Part shown: positions 1-6,629 of the stretch, in pieces | Position numbering within the stretch: position 1 is the first letter of the stretch | Layout: each line of letters opens with the position of its first letter | NCBI GenBank assembly: GCA_036267755.1 | Contig: DATAVK010000055.1 | Coordinates: 1-22,610, forward strand | From: DATAVK01 sp036267755 | GTDB taxonomy: Bacteria > Actinomycetota > Actinomycetes > JAFAQI01 | Length of the DNA stretch: 22,610 nt | Reading direction: 5' to 3' | The notes under the pieces: generated by a model | Seen by the model: only the letters and a program-made list of their open reading frames with translations | Told to the model about the DNA's origin: nothing | The model's database searches: none | Translations under genes and position numbers: made by a program

Positions 1-329
1 TGGTCGCGGCCGGCGCGGAGGTGGTGCGGCTGCCCCGCCGGGCAGGTCGGATCGACCTGGGCGCGCTGCTTGCCGCACTCTACGAACGCGACGTTCTGCT
101 GCTGCTGGTCGAGGGCGGCATGACGCTCGCCGCCTCCTTCGTGCGGGATCGCCTGGTCGACCGCGTCGTCGGCTACCACGCGCCGCTGCTGCTGGGATCC
201 GGTCCGCCGGTGCTGGGCGACGTCGGGATCGGGACGCTGCCCGCGGCCGCGCGGCTGTGGCTCGAGTCCGTCACGCCCGTTGGCGAGGACGTCCGGATCG
301 TGGCCAAGCTGGAACGCGGGGAGCGCTGA
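1..329 (+). CDS. ribD: RibD, C-terminal part of the reductase domain (5' truncated by window edge)
   Basis: Partial gene; codons are read from base 3 and the stop is TGA at 327-329. RibD is the bifunctional diaminohydroxyphosphoribosylaminopyrimidine deaminase / 5-amino-6-(5-phosphoribosylamino)uracil reductase of riboflavin synthesis, acting in the cytoplasm. Only the last ~108 residues of the NADPH-dependent reductase domain are visible. The diagnostic segment is LLLVEGGMTLAASF followed by DRLVDRVVGYHAPLLLG, typical of the end of the RibD/DHFR-like fold. The deaminase zinc site lies outside the window. The stop overlaps the ribE start (TGATG), so translation is probably coupled. Identity is supported by this motif and by ribE-ribBA-ribH downstream. 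A stand-alone reductase domain cannot be excluded because the N-terminus is missing. Confidence 0.88.
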   Translation, partial: VAAGAEVVRLPRRAGRIDLGALLAALYERDVLLLLVEGGMTLAASFVRDRLVDRVVGYHAPLLLGSGPPVLGDVGIGTLPAAARLWLESVTPVGEDVRIVAKLERGER

Positions 330-931
330 TGTTCACCGGCATCGTCGAAGAACTCGGACGGGTCGAGGTCGTCGAGCAGACCCCCGACGCCGCCCGGTTG
401 CGCGTCGTGGGTGTCGCGCTCGACGACCTGCATCCCGGCGACTCGGTCTCCGTCAACGGCGTCTGCCTGACCGCCGCCGACCTGCACGCCGACGGGTTCA
501 CCGCCGACGTCATGCAGGAGACGCTGCGACGGTCGACGTTGGGCGGGCTGAGTGCCGGTGACCCGGTCAACCTCGAGCGCGCAGTCACCCCGACGACCCG
601 GCTCGGTGGCCACATCGTGCAGGGCCACGTCGACGGCGTCGCCACCGTGGTGGCCCGTCGGCCCGCCGAGCAGTGGGAAGAGGTCGACCTCGCGCTTCCC
701 GAGGGGCTGTCGGCCTACGTCGTGGAGAAGGGGTCGATCACGCTCGACGGCGTCAGCCTGACCGTGGTCGCAATCGTCGACGACGTCGTCACCGTCAGCC
801 TGATCCCGGAGACGTTGCGCCGGACCACTCTCGGTCAGCGGGCGGTCGGCGACCATGTCAACGTCGAGGTCGACATCCTGGCGAAGTACATCGAGAAGAT
901 GCTGACGGCGAGAGGACAGGGACAGCCATGA
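329..931 (+). CDS. ribE: Riboflavin synthase, alpha subunit
   Basis: Encodes 200 residues. It catalyses dismutation of two 6,7-dimethyl-8-ribityllumazine molecules to riboflavin plus 5-amino-6-ribitylaminouracil. The start is ATG at 329, since the protein must begin with the family signature MFTGIVEELG; it follows a GGGGAG Shine-Dalgarno at 318-323 and overlaps the ribD stop. Two tandem lumazine-binding barrels are visible: residues ~1-95 (SVNGVCLTA) and ~96-190 (GGHIVQGHVDG, then KGSITLDGVSLTV), with the C-terminal helix AKYIEKML. Length matches the family (about 200-220). The stop overlaps the next ATG (ATGA at 928-931). Some databases call the alpha subunit ribC or ribE depending on species. 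Confidence 0.96.
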   Translation: MFTGIVEELGRVEVVEQTPDAARLRVVGVALDDLHPGDSVSVNGVCLTAADLHADGFTADVMQETLRRSTLGGLSAGDPVNLERAVTPTTRLGGHIVQGHVDGVATVVARRPAEQWEEVDLALPEGLSAYVVEKGSITLDGVSLTVVAIVDDVVTVSLIPETLRRTTLGQRAVGDHVNVEVDILAKYIEKMLTARGQGQP

Positions 932-2334
932 GCGACTTCTCCGACATCGAGCGGGCGATCGCGGACATCGCCGCCGGCAAGCCAGTGGTGGTGGTGGACG
1001 ACGCCGACCGTGAGAACGAAGGCGACCTGATCTTCGCCGCGGAGATGGCGACGCCGGACCTGGTCGCGTTCATGGTGCGCTACACCTCCGGCTACATCTG
1101 CGTGCCGCTCACCGAGGCGGACTGCGACCGGCTCGACCTGCCGCCGATGTACCACACCAATCAGGACCGCAGGGGTACGGCGTACACCGTCTCGGTCGAC
1201 GCCAAGGAGGGCACCTCTACCGGGATCTCCGCGCACGACCGGGCGATCACGATGCGGGCGCTCGCCGACCCGAACTCCACTCGCGAGGACTTCACCCGGC
1301 CCGGCCATATGGTGCCGCTTCGCGCCCGTGCCGGCGGCGTGCTGCGCCGAGCTGGGCACACCGAGGCCGCGGTCGACCTGTGCACGCTGGCCGGGCTCCG
1401 CCCGGCCGGGGTGCTGTGCGAGATCGTCAGCGCGAAGGACGTCGAGGGCATGGCGCGGCTCGACGAGCTCGAGGTCTTCGCTGCCGAGAACGACCTGTCC
1501 CTCATCTCGATCGCCGACCTGATCGCCTACCGCCGCCAGACCGAGAGCCAGGTCGAGCGGGTCGCGGAGGCGCGGATCCCCACGGCCCACGGTGACTTCC
1601 GTGCCATCGGCTACCGCAGCACGATCGACGGCATCGAGCACATCGCCTTGGTCCGCGGCGACATCGGCGACGGTGAGGACGTGCTGGTCCGGGTGCACTC
1701 CGAGTGCCTGACCGGCGACGTGTTCGGCAGCCAGCGCTGCGACTGCGGCCCCCAGCTCGACGCCGGCCTGGCGGCGGTTGCCGCGGAGGGTCGCGGCGTG
1801 GTGCTCTACGTGCGTGGCCACGAAGGACGCGGGATCGGGCTGATGCACAAGCTGCAGGCCTACCAGCTGCAGGACCAGGGCCAGGACACGGTCGACGCCA
1901 ACGTCTCGCTCGGGCTGCCGGCCGACGCCCGCGACTACGGCACCGGGGCGCAGATCCTCGCCGACCTCGGCGTTCGCTCGATGCGGCTGCTCACCAACAA
2001 CCCTGAGAAGCGGGCCGGTCTCGAGGGATACGGGCTCTCGATCTCCGGCCGGGTTCCGGTCCCGGTGCGGATCACCGCCGACAACCTCCGGTACCTGACC
2101 ACCAAGCGTGACCGGATGGGTCACGACCTGCCAGGCCTGCCCGCCTCACCGCTGGACGACGAAGACACCGAGGCCAGCGCTGATGCGCTGCCGAGCGCCA
2201 TCGGGGCACGCGCGGTCCGCAGCGACCCGGCCGCGATCCGCACCGCGCTGCGATGGGCGCATGCACTGTCACCGTTCGCGTTGCCGGCGGAAGGCGACGA
2301 CGCGGACCCAGTCGCCACCGAGGTCGCACCATGA
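928..2334 (+). CDS. ribBA: Bifunctional 3,4-dihydroxy-2-butanone 4-phosphate synthase / GTP cyclohydrolase II
   Basis: Encodes 468 residues and provides both committed inputs of riboflavin synthesis: ribulose 5-phosphate to the four-carbon unit (RibB) and GTP ring opening (RibA). The N-terminal RibB domain (~1-205) shows the acidic metal-binding stretch DDADRENEGD at 24-33 and RPGHMVPL, then GHTEAAVDLC. The C-terminal RibA domain (~210-395) has the zinc ligands Cys260, Cys271 and Cys273 in CLTGDVFGSQRCDCG, plus GHEGRGIGL and LTNNPEKR. The start is ATG 928 with AGGGA at 918-922 and a 4-base overlap with ribE; upstream in-frame starts would run through ribE. An extra tail of ~69 residues after about residue 399, rich in Ala, Asp and Glu, exceeds the usual family length. 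The stop overlaps ribH (ATGA). Confidence 0.96.
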   Translation: MSDFSDIERAIADIAAGKPVVVVDDADRENEGDLIFAAEMATPDLVAFMVRYTSGYICVPLTEADCDRLDLPPMYHTNQDRRGTAYTVSVDAKEGTSTGISAHDRAITMRALADPNSTREDFTRPGHMVPLRARAGGVLRRAGHTEAAVDLCTLAGLRPAGVLCEIVSAKDVEGMARLDELEVFAAENDLSLISIADLIAYRRQTESQVERVAEARIPTAHGDFRAIGYRSTIDGIEHIALVRGDIGDGEDVLVRVHSECLTGDVFGSQRCDCGPQLDAGLAAVAAEGRGVVLYVRGHEGRGIGLMHKLQAYQLQDQGQDTVDANVSLGLPADARDYGTGAQILADLGVRSMRLLTNNPEKRAGLEGYGLSISGRVPVPVRITADNLRYLTTKRDRMGHDLPGLPASPLDDEDTEASADALPSAIGARAVRSDPAAIRTALRWAHALSPFALPAEGDDADPVATEVAP

Positions 2335-2837
2335 GCGGCTCGGGGTCACCGGGGGAGCGGCTACTAGACGCGCACGGCCTGCGGGTGGCCATCGTCGCCG
2401 CGCGGTGGCACGACCAGATCGCCTCGGGCCTATTGGCAGGGGCCGAGCGGGCGCTCGGCGACATCCGGGTCGAGGACCCCGCCGTGGTGCGGGTGCCGGG
2501 GGCCTTCGAGCTGCCGATCGCGGCGAAGGCCCTCGCGCACCAGCGCTATGACGCCGTGGTCGCGCTCGGGGTGGTCATCCGGGGCGGCACACCGCACTTC
2601 GACTACGTCTGCCGGTCCGCCACCGACGGACTGACGCGGGTCGCTCTCGAGACAGGTACGCCGATAGGCTTCGGCCTGCTGACCTGCGACACCGAGGCGC
2701 AGGCGCTGGACCGGGCCGGGCTTGCCGACTCCAGCGAGGACAAGGGACGGGAGGCCGTCATGGCCGCGGTCGAGACCGCGCTTGTGCTGCGGCGGATTCG
2801 CCGTGGCGAATGCCATGAGGGGGCGGACGAGCGCTGA
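2331..2837 (+). CDS. ribH: 6,7-dimethyl-8-ribityllumazine synthase
   Basis: Encodes 168 residues. It condenses 5-amino-6-ribitylaminouracil with dihydroxybutanone phosphate to give lumazine, the substrate of RibE, and usually assembles as pentamers or larger shells. The start is ATG 2331, overlapping the ribBA stop and preceded by GAGG at 2320-2323. Visible family motifs are VRVPGAFELPIAAK, ALGVVIRGGTPHFDYVC with the catalytic His89, and FGLLTCDTEAQA. The motif SSEDKGREA near the end replaces the NKG seen in many bacteria; a DKG form is, from memory, also the mycobacterial version. It is the last gene of the riboflavin operon, and 81 bases separate it from hisG. Confidence 0.96.
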   Translation: MSGSGSPGERLLDAHGLRVAIVAARWHDQIASGLLAGAERALGDIRVEDPAVVRVPGAFELPIAAKALAHQRYDAVVALGVVIRGGTPHFDYVCRSATDGLTRVALETGTPIGFGLLTCDTEAQALDRAGLADSSEDKGREAVMAAVETALVLRRIRRGECHEGADER

Positions 2838-2918
2838 CCGCGCCCGCTCCGCCGGACATCCCGCTCGTTCCCGCCCGCTGCCCGTCGCGCGACGCCGGGT
2901 GACCCGAAAGGCAATGCC

Positions 2919-3791
2919 GTGCTGTCTCTCGTCCTTCCGAAGGGCTCGCTGGAACGCGCCACGCTAGAGCTGTTCGAGGCCGCCGACCTTGGCGTGCGCC
3001 GGGGCTCGGACCGCGACTACCGCGCGTCGGTGTCCGATCCGCGGATCGACAGCGTGATGTTCCTGCGCCCGCAGGAGATCCCGCGCTACGTCGAGCAGGG
3101 CCTGTTCGACCTCGGCATCACCGGTCGTGACTGGATCGAGGAGACCGACAGCACCGTCACCTCGATCTGTGAGCTCGAGTACTCGAAGGCGACTGCCAAC
3201 CCGGTGCGCGTCATCCTCGCGGTGCCGCGGGACCACCCGGCGACCACCGCCGCCGAGCTGCCGGACGGGGTCCGGGTGTCGACCGAGTACCCGGAGCTCA
3301 CCCGACGGTTCTTCGAGGCGGCCGGGGTCAACGCGCGGATCGTCCCGTCGTACGGCGCCACCGAGGCGAAGGTGCCGGACATCGCCGACGCCATCGTCGA
3401 CGTGACCGAGACCGGCTCGTCGTTGCGCGCCCACGGGCTACGGATCCTCGAGACGCTGCTCACGTCACGCACCGAGCTGATCGCTAACCGGGGGTCATAC
3501 GCCGACCCGGACAAGCAGGCGGCGATGCAGGACGTCGCAATGTTGCTGCAGGGCGCGATCCGGGCCCGTGGCACCGTCTACCTGATGCTCAACGTGGACG
3601 CGAGCGAGCTCGACGCGGTGCTAGGCGTGCTGCCGTCGATGAGCTCGCCGACCGTGACCTCACTCGCCGACGGCGGTCGTGCCATCGGCACCGTGGTTCC
3701 CAAGCAGGGCGTGAACACGCTGATCCCCGCGCTCAAGGCGGCCGGGGCTCGGGACATCCTCGAGCTCCCGATCTCCAAGATCGTCGAGTGA
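2919..3791 (+). CDS. hisG: ATP phosphoribosyltransferase, long form
   Basis: Encodes 290 residues. It catalyses the first step of histidine synthesis (ATP + PRPP to phosphoribosyl-ATP). The start is GTG at 2919, giving MLSLVLPKGSLE, with GAAAGG at 2906-2911 and a 7-base gap; the ATG at 2914 is in another frame. The catalytic periplasmic-binding-like domain occupies ~1-205, with the PRPP loop VDVTETGSSLR around 160-170. Residues ~210-290 form the ACT-like regulatory domain of the long, histidine-inhibited HisG (ending KAAGARDILELPISKIVE). Long HisG enzymes do not need HisZ. No hisE lies next to it although, from memory, Streptomyces has ribH-hisE-hisG. The stop overlaps the next gene (GTGA). 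Confidence 0.96.
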   Translation: MLSLVLPKGSLERATLELFEAADLGVRRGSDRDYRASVSDPRIDSVMFLRPQEIPRYVEQGLFDLGITGRDWIEETDSTVTSICELEYSKATANPVRVILAVPRDHPATTAAELPDGVRVSTEYPELTRRFFEAAGVNARIVPSYGATEAKVPDIADAIVDVTETGSSLRAHGLRILETLLTSRTELIANRGSYADPDKQAAMQDVAMLLQGAIRARGTVYLMLNVDASELDAVLGVLPSMSSPTVTSLADGGRAIGTVVPKQGVNTLIPALKAAGARDILELPISKIVE

Positions 3792-4219
3792 GCTCCGGCG
3801 AGGACGTTGGGCTGGCCGACCCTCGGCTGGTGGCCGCGCTCACCGCCGCCAATGCCGCCGCGGTGCGGACCGCTCTGCTCACCGCCCGGCTGCTCGTCCC
3901 CGTCCTCGCGACCGGCGACGAATCAACCGCCGCCGAGCTGGCGGTGCCGGGCCTGATTGGGGCGGACGGCCGGCGCGCCCTGCCGGTCTTCTCCGGCGTC
4001 GCGGCGCTGCAGGCCTGGCGCGCCGACGCCCGGCCGGTGCCGATGCCCGGCAGCCAGGCCGTCGTCGCCGCGCACGACGAGGGGTACGACGCCCTGGTGC
4101 TCGATATCGCAGGACCGGTCGTGCACGTCATCGACACCGCCGACCTCGCGGTTCTCGCGACCGCCGCCCGTCGGCTGCTCGCGGGTGACGCGTCAGGCAT
4201 CCAGATCTTGGGCGAGTGA
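3788..4219 (+). CDS. SseB-family protein, function unknown
   Basis: Encodes 143 residues, starting at GTG 3788 inside the hisG stop (GTGA), so it is likely translationally coupled to hisG. The pattern is that of the SseB N-terminal domain: a helical start (LVAALTAANAAAVRTALLTARLLVPVLA), a strand with GADGRRALPVFSGVAALQAW at about 57-76, then ARPVPMPGSQAVVAAHDEGYDALVLDIAGP. Single-domain SseB-like proteins are common in Actinobacteria and usually uncharacterised; the Salmonella name refers to an enhanced serine-sensitivity protein. No signal peptide or membrane segment is visible, so it is probably cytoplasmic. It sits between hisG and the infC unit and is probably the last gene of the hisG transcript. 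Family assignment is fairly secure; the role is unknown. Confidence 0.78.
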   Translation: MSSGEDVGLADPRLVAALTAANAAAVRTALLTARLLVPVLATGDESTAAELAVPGLIGADGRRALPVFSGVAALQAWRADARPVPMPGSQAVVAAHDEGYDALVLDIAGPVVHVIDTADLAVLATAARRLLAGDASGIQILGE

Positions 4220-4236
4220 GCGCCCACGCACGAGAG

Positions 4237-4266
4237 GCGACGTCGCCGCTGCCTCACTGCTAGCCT
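4237..4266 (+). promoter_or_regulatory. Predicted promoter of infC-rpmI-rplT
   Basis: A -10-like TAGCCT lies at 4261-4266, preceded by TGC. A weak -35-like GCGACG (three matches to TTGACA) lies at 4237-4242 with an 18-base spacer. It sits 17 bases after the SseB stop. Transcription would start near 4273, just ahead of the hairpins at 4279-4318. Confidence 0.45.
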
Positions 4267-4272
4267 GGAGGT

Positions 4273-4490
4273 ACGACCGGTGGGTTCCGATCCACCAGCA
4301 AAGCGGAGTCTCGACTCCCACCCGCGTGACTGAGAGGTCGCCGGGTCGTCGGTCGTCATACCGGCAGCGGTTTCTGTCGGGTTTGGCGAACGCCGTCGTC
4401 GAGGCCTCGCGCGCATGTCGTGCGGGGCCTTCACCATGTCGGCGCCGTGCGCCGGACGGCGCAGTCACGACGAACAACCGTGGAGGTCCC
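4273..4490 (+). promoter_or_regulatory. Structured infC leader RNA (candidate cis-regulatory element)
   Basis: About 218 nt with no convincing gene. Hairpin A is GGTGGGT/ATCCACC (4279-4285 with 4290-4296, loop TCCG, one G-U). Hairpin B is GGAGT/ACTCC (4305-4309 with 4314-4318, loop CTCG). GGTGGG (4279-4284) can instead pair with CCCACC (4317-4322), which would open both A and B. GCCGG 4340-4344 can pair with CCGGC 4361-4365. Near the ribosome-binding site, GCGCC 4449-4453 can pair with GGCGC at either 4441-4445 or 4458-4462. infC-rpmI-rplT leaders are known sites of autoregulation by IF3 or L20 in other bacteria; whether this one acts that way is inference. Confidence 0.45.
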
Positions 4491-5081
4491 ATCAGCGTCG
4501 AACCCCGTATCAACGACCGGATCCGCGTCCCCGAGGTGCGGCTGGTCGGTCCAAATGGTGAGCAGGTCGGCATCGTGGCCATTGGCGATGCGCTGCGTCT
4601 GGCCCAGGAAGCCGATCTCGATCTCGTCGAGGTGGCAGCCGAAGCCCGGCCCCCGGTCTGCAAGCTCATGGACTACGGCAAGTGGAAGTACGAGAACGCC
4701 CAGAAGGCGCGCGAGGCGCGGCGTAACCAGTCGCACACCGTCATCAAGGAAATGAAGCTCCGACCGAAGATCGACCCGCACGACTACGAGACCAAGAAGG
4801 GTCACGTCGTACGGTTCCTCAAGGCCGGAGACAAGGTCAAGATCACGATCATGTTCCGCGGACGCGAGCAGTCCCGGCCCGAACTCGGGTTCCGGCTGTT
4901 GCAGCGGCTGGCTCAGGACGTCGAGGAGCTCGGCGTCGTCGAGGCGGCACCGAAGCAGGACGGCCGCAACATGATCATGGTGATGGCCCCGCATCGCAAA
5001 CAGCAGCAGCAGTCGACACCGGACCGCGCACCGCGCGAGACCGTGACGGCCGCCGAACCACCCGCTCAGGCTTCGGCCTGA
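4491..5081 (+). CDS. infC: Translation initiation factor IF-3 (AUC start codon)
   Basis: Encodes 196 residues from ATC 4491. IF-3 binds the 30S subunit, prevents 50S joining and proofreads the start codon. The N-domain (~5-75) carries RINDRIRVPEVRLVGPNGEQVG and RPPVCKLMDYGKWKYE. The C-domain (~85-170) carries VIKEMKLRPKIDPHDYETK and VKITIMFRGREQSRPELG, followed by a Gln/Pro/Ala-rich tail. The start was chosen because the conserved protein begins ISVEPRIND directly after GGAGG (4482-4486). No in-frame ATG or GTG exists nearby; the closest canonical option is TTG around 4384, which would add an unconserved Arg-rich extension. A non-AUG start that IF-3 itself discriminates against is the classic autoregulatory device of infC. 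First gene of infC-rpmI-rplT. Confidence 0.95.
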   Translation: MSVEPRINDRIRVPEVRLVGPNGEQVGIVAIGDALRLAQEADLDLVEVAAEARPPVCKLMDYGKWKYENAQKAREARRNQSHTVIKEMKLRPKIDPHDYETKKGHVVRFLKAGDKVKITIMFRGREQSRPELGFRLLQRLAQDVEELGVVEAAPKQDGRNMIMVMAPHRKQQQQSTPDRAPRETVTAAEPPAQASA

Positions 5082-5115
5082 TCGCCTGACCCGACGACCG
5101 AGGAGATCCGCAGCG

Positions 5116-5313
5116 ATGCCGAAGATGAAGACCCACAGTGGCGCGAAGAAGCGCTTCACGTTGACCGGAACCGGGAAGCTGCGTGCTCGCCGCGCCAGCC
5201 GATACCACCTGGCTGAGCACAAGTCGTCGACCCGGATGCGCCGGCTCGCTGACGAGAAGGTGCTCTCACCGGCCGACACGAAGAAGGCGCAGCGCCTGCT
5301 CGGCCGCCGCTAG
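5116..5313 (+). CDS. rpmI: 50S ribosomal protein L35
   Basis: Encodes 65 residues, the normal length. It starts at ATG 5116 with AGGAGA at 5101-5106. The sequence is typical: MPKMKTHSGAKKRF at the start, then GKLRARRASRYHLAEHKS and a Lys/Arg-rich end finishing AQRLLGRR. It is a structural protein of the large subunit. It lies 34 bases after infC and 65 bases before rplT, with no visible terminator between them, so the three genes probably share one transcript. Confidence 0.97.
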   Translation: MPKMKTHSGAKKRFTLTGTGKLRARRASRYHLAEHKSSTRMRRLADEKVLSPADTKKAQRLLGRR

Positions 5314-5378
5314 TCCCTCGACGCTTTCCCCTTCGCTCGGCGTACGTCGCCGAGCCGTAACCAGCAAGGAGTGTTCCC

Positions 5379-5762
5379 GTGGCACGGGTCAAGCGGGCGG
5401 TCAACGCCCACAAGAAGCGCCGCGTCGTCCTCGAACGGGCCAGCGGCTACCGCGGCCAGCGTTCGAGGCTGTATCGCAAGGCCAAGGAGCAGATGCTCCA
5501 CTCGATGAACTATGCCTACCGCGACCGCCGGGCGCGCAAGGGTGAGTTCCGCAAGCTGTGGATCCAGCGGATCAACGCGGCAGCGCGGGCGAACAACATG
5601 ACCTACAACCGGTTCATCCAGGGCTTGAAGGCGGCGCAGATCGAGGTCGACCGCAAGCACCTGGCCGAGCTCGCCGTCAACGACGAGGCAGCGTTCGCGG
5701 CCCTGGTCGAGCTGGCCCGGGCAGCGCTGCCGGCCCAGCCGGCGCAGGAGACCGCCGCCTGA
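5379..5762 (+). CDS. rplT: 50S ribosomal protein L20
   Basis: Encodes 127 residues from GTG 5379, with a perfect AAGGAG at 5366-5371 and a 7-base spacer. L20 binds 23S rRNA early in large-subunit assembly and in several bacteria represses its own operon by binding the leader. Typical features are MARVKRAVNAHKKRR, then ASGYRGQRSRLYRKAKEQ, AYRDRRARKGEFRKLWIQRINAA and MTYNRFIQGL. The last ~15 residues (ALPAQPAQETAA) form an Ala-rich tail. The TGA at 5760-5762 overlaps the apparent CTG start of the methyltransferase gene. Confidence 0.97.
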   Translation: MARVKRAVNAHKKRRVVLERASGYRGQRSRLYRKAKEQMLHSMNYAYRDRRARKGEFRKLWIQRINAAARANNMTYNRFIQGLKAAQIEVDRKHLAELAVNDEAAFAALVELARAALPAQPAQETAA

Positions 5763-6604
5763 CGACCGAGGTCATCAGCTCGCCGCAGAACAGCCACGTC
5801 GCGGCCGCTCGTTCCCTGCTCACCCGCCGGGGACGAGTGGCCGCGTCGGCGTTCCTGGTCGAGGGGCCGCACGCCGTCGGCGAGGTGCTGGCCGGTGGCC
5901 ATCCGGTCCGGGAGCTGTTCGTGACCGACGCCGCCGCGGACCGCGACGTCGCGTTGATGCGGGTCGCTGCTGAACGCGGCATCGCCCTGCGCGTCCTCAC
6001 CGAGCGCGTGATGGCTCGGCTGGGGGACACCGTCACGCCGCAGGGTGTCGTCGCGGTCGTCGACCTGCCGGACGCCGATCTCGACCGGCTGCTCGCCGGG
6101 TCACCGCGCCTGCTCGCGCTGCTCGACGGGGTCGCCGATCCGGGAAATGCCGGCACGGTGATCCGCACCGCGGATGCGCTGGGGGCTGACGGTGTCGTGC
6201 TTACCGCGGGCTCGGTGGACGTGTACGCCGGCAAGGTGGTGCGCTCCGCCGCGGGCAGCCTGCTGCATCTCCCCGTCGTACCTGCCGTCGATCCGACCGA
6301 GGCCCTCGACCGGATTCGGACGGCCGGCCTGAGCATTCTCGCGACCGCCGCCGACGGTGACGACAGCCTCGACGAGCTCATCGGCACCGACGTGCTCGAC
6401 CGCCCCACCGCGTGGCTGTTCGGCAACGAGGCTCACGGGGTGCGCCCCGAGCTGCTCGCGGCCGCGGATCGCCGGGTCAGCGTGCCGCTGTGGGGTCGAG
6501 CGGAGAGCCTCAACCTCGCCGCGACCGCCGCGATCTGCCTGCACGCCTCCGCCCGAGCGCAGCATCGTGACATCGCCCACAATCAGGCTCTATACGCTGA
6601 ATAG
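5759..6604 (+). CDS. SpoU/TrmH-family RNA 2'-O-methyltransferase (apparent CUG start)
   Basis: Encodes 281 residues if read from CTG 5759. These SAM-dependent, knotted methyltransferases modify ribose 2'-OH in rRNA or tRNA; the target here cannot be told. An N-terminal substrate-binding domain (~1-90; TEVISSPQNSHVAAARSLL, FLVEGPHAV) precedes the catalytic domain. Motif 1 is NAGTVIRTADALG from residue 130 (Arg136), motif 2 LFGNEAHGV (Asn223, Glu224), and motif 3 VPLWGRAESLNLAATAAI (Asn252). The start is inferred: the conserved SPQN motif lies only a few codons in, no ATG/GTG/TTG precedes it in frame between the rplT end and the motif, and AGGAG at 5746-5750 sits 8 bases before CTG. The CTG overlaps the rplT stop (CTGA). 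From memory, a similar gene follows rplT in Streptomyces. Confidence 0.9.
   Translation: MTTEVISSPQNSHVAAARSLLTRRGRVAASAFLVEGPHAVGEVLAGGHPVRELFVTDAAADRDVALMRVAAERGIALRVLTERVMARLGDTVTPQGVVAVVDLPDADLDRLLAGSPRLLALLDGVADPGNAGTVIRTADALGADGVVLTAGSVDVYAGKVVRSAAGSLLHLPVVPAVDPTEALDRIRTAGLSILATAADGDDSLDELIGTDVLDRPTAWLFGNEAHGVRPELLAAADRRVSVPLWGRAESLNLAATAAICLHASARAQHRDIAHNQALYAE
6567..6596 (+). promoter_or_regulatory. Possible promoter for the PAS histidine kinase, inside the methyltransferase 3' end
   Basis: GTGACA at 6567-6572 matches TTGACA at five of six positions. TATACG at 6591-6596 follows after 18 bases but lacks the terminal T. The local AT content is higher than in the surrounding coding sequence. 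Transcription would start near 6603, leaving a short leader that contains the AGGGAGG Shine-Dalgarno. Prediction only. Confidence 0.35.
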
Positions 6605-6629
6605 CATCCGGCCAGGGAGGGACGACGTC

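Noticed and set aside
835..2124. Long minus-strand open frame (429 codons) opposite ribBA, and similar ones elsewhere such as 17626-19356 opposite argG/argH
   Set aside because: These mirror the codon bias of strongly supported + strand genes in GC-rich DNA, have no family motifs and cover conserved proteins.
2722..2967. Small open frame between ribH and hisG as a HisE remnant
   Set aside because: The translation is Arg/Pro/Ala-rich out-of-frame ribH and hisG sequence with no HisE motif.
4320..4385. Possible TPP riboswitch in the infC leader (CTGAGAG and CATACCGGCAGCGG)
   Set aside because: The remaining conserved TPP core is absent (no GAACCTGAT-type segment), and no thiamine gene follows.
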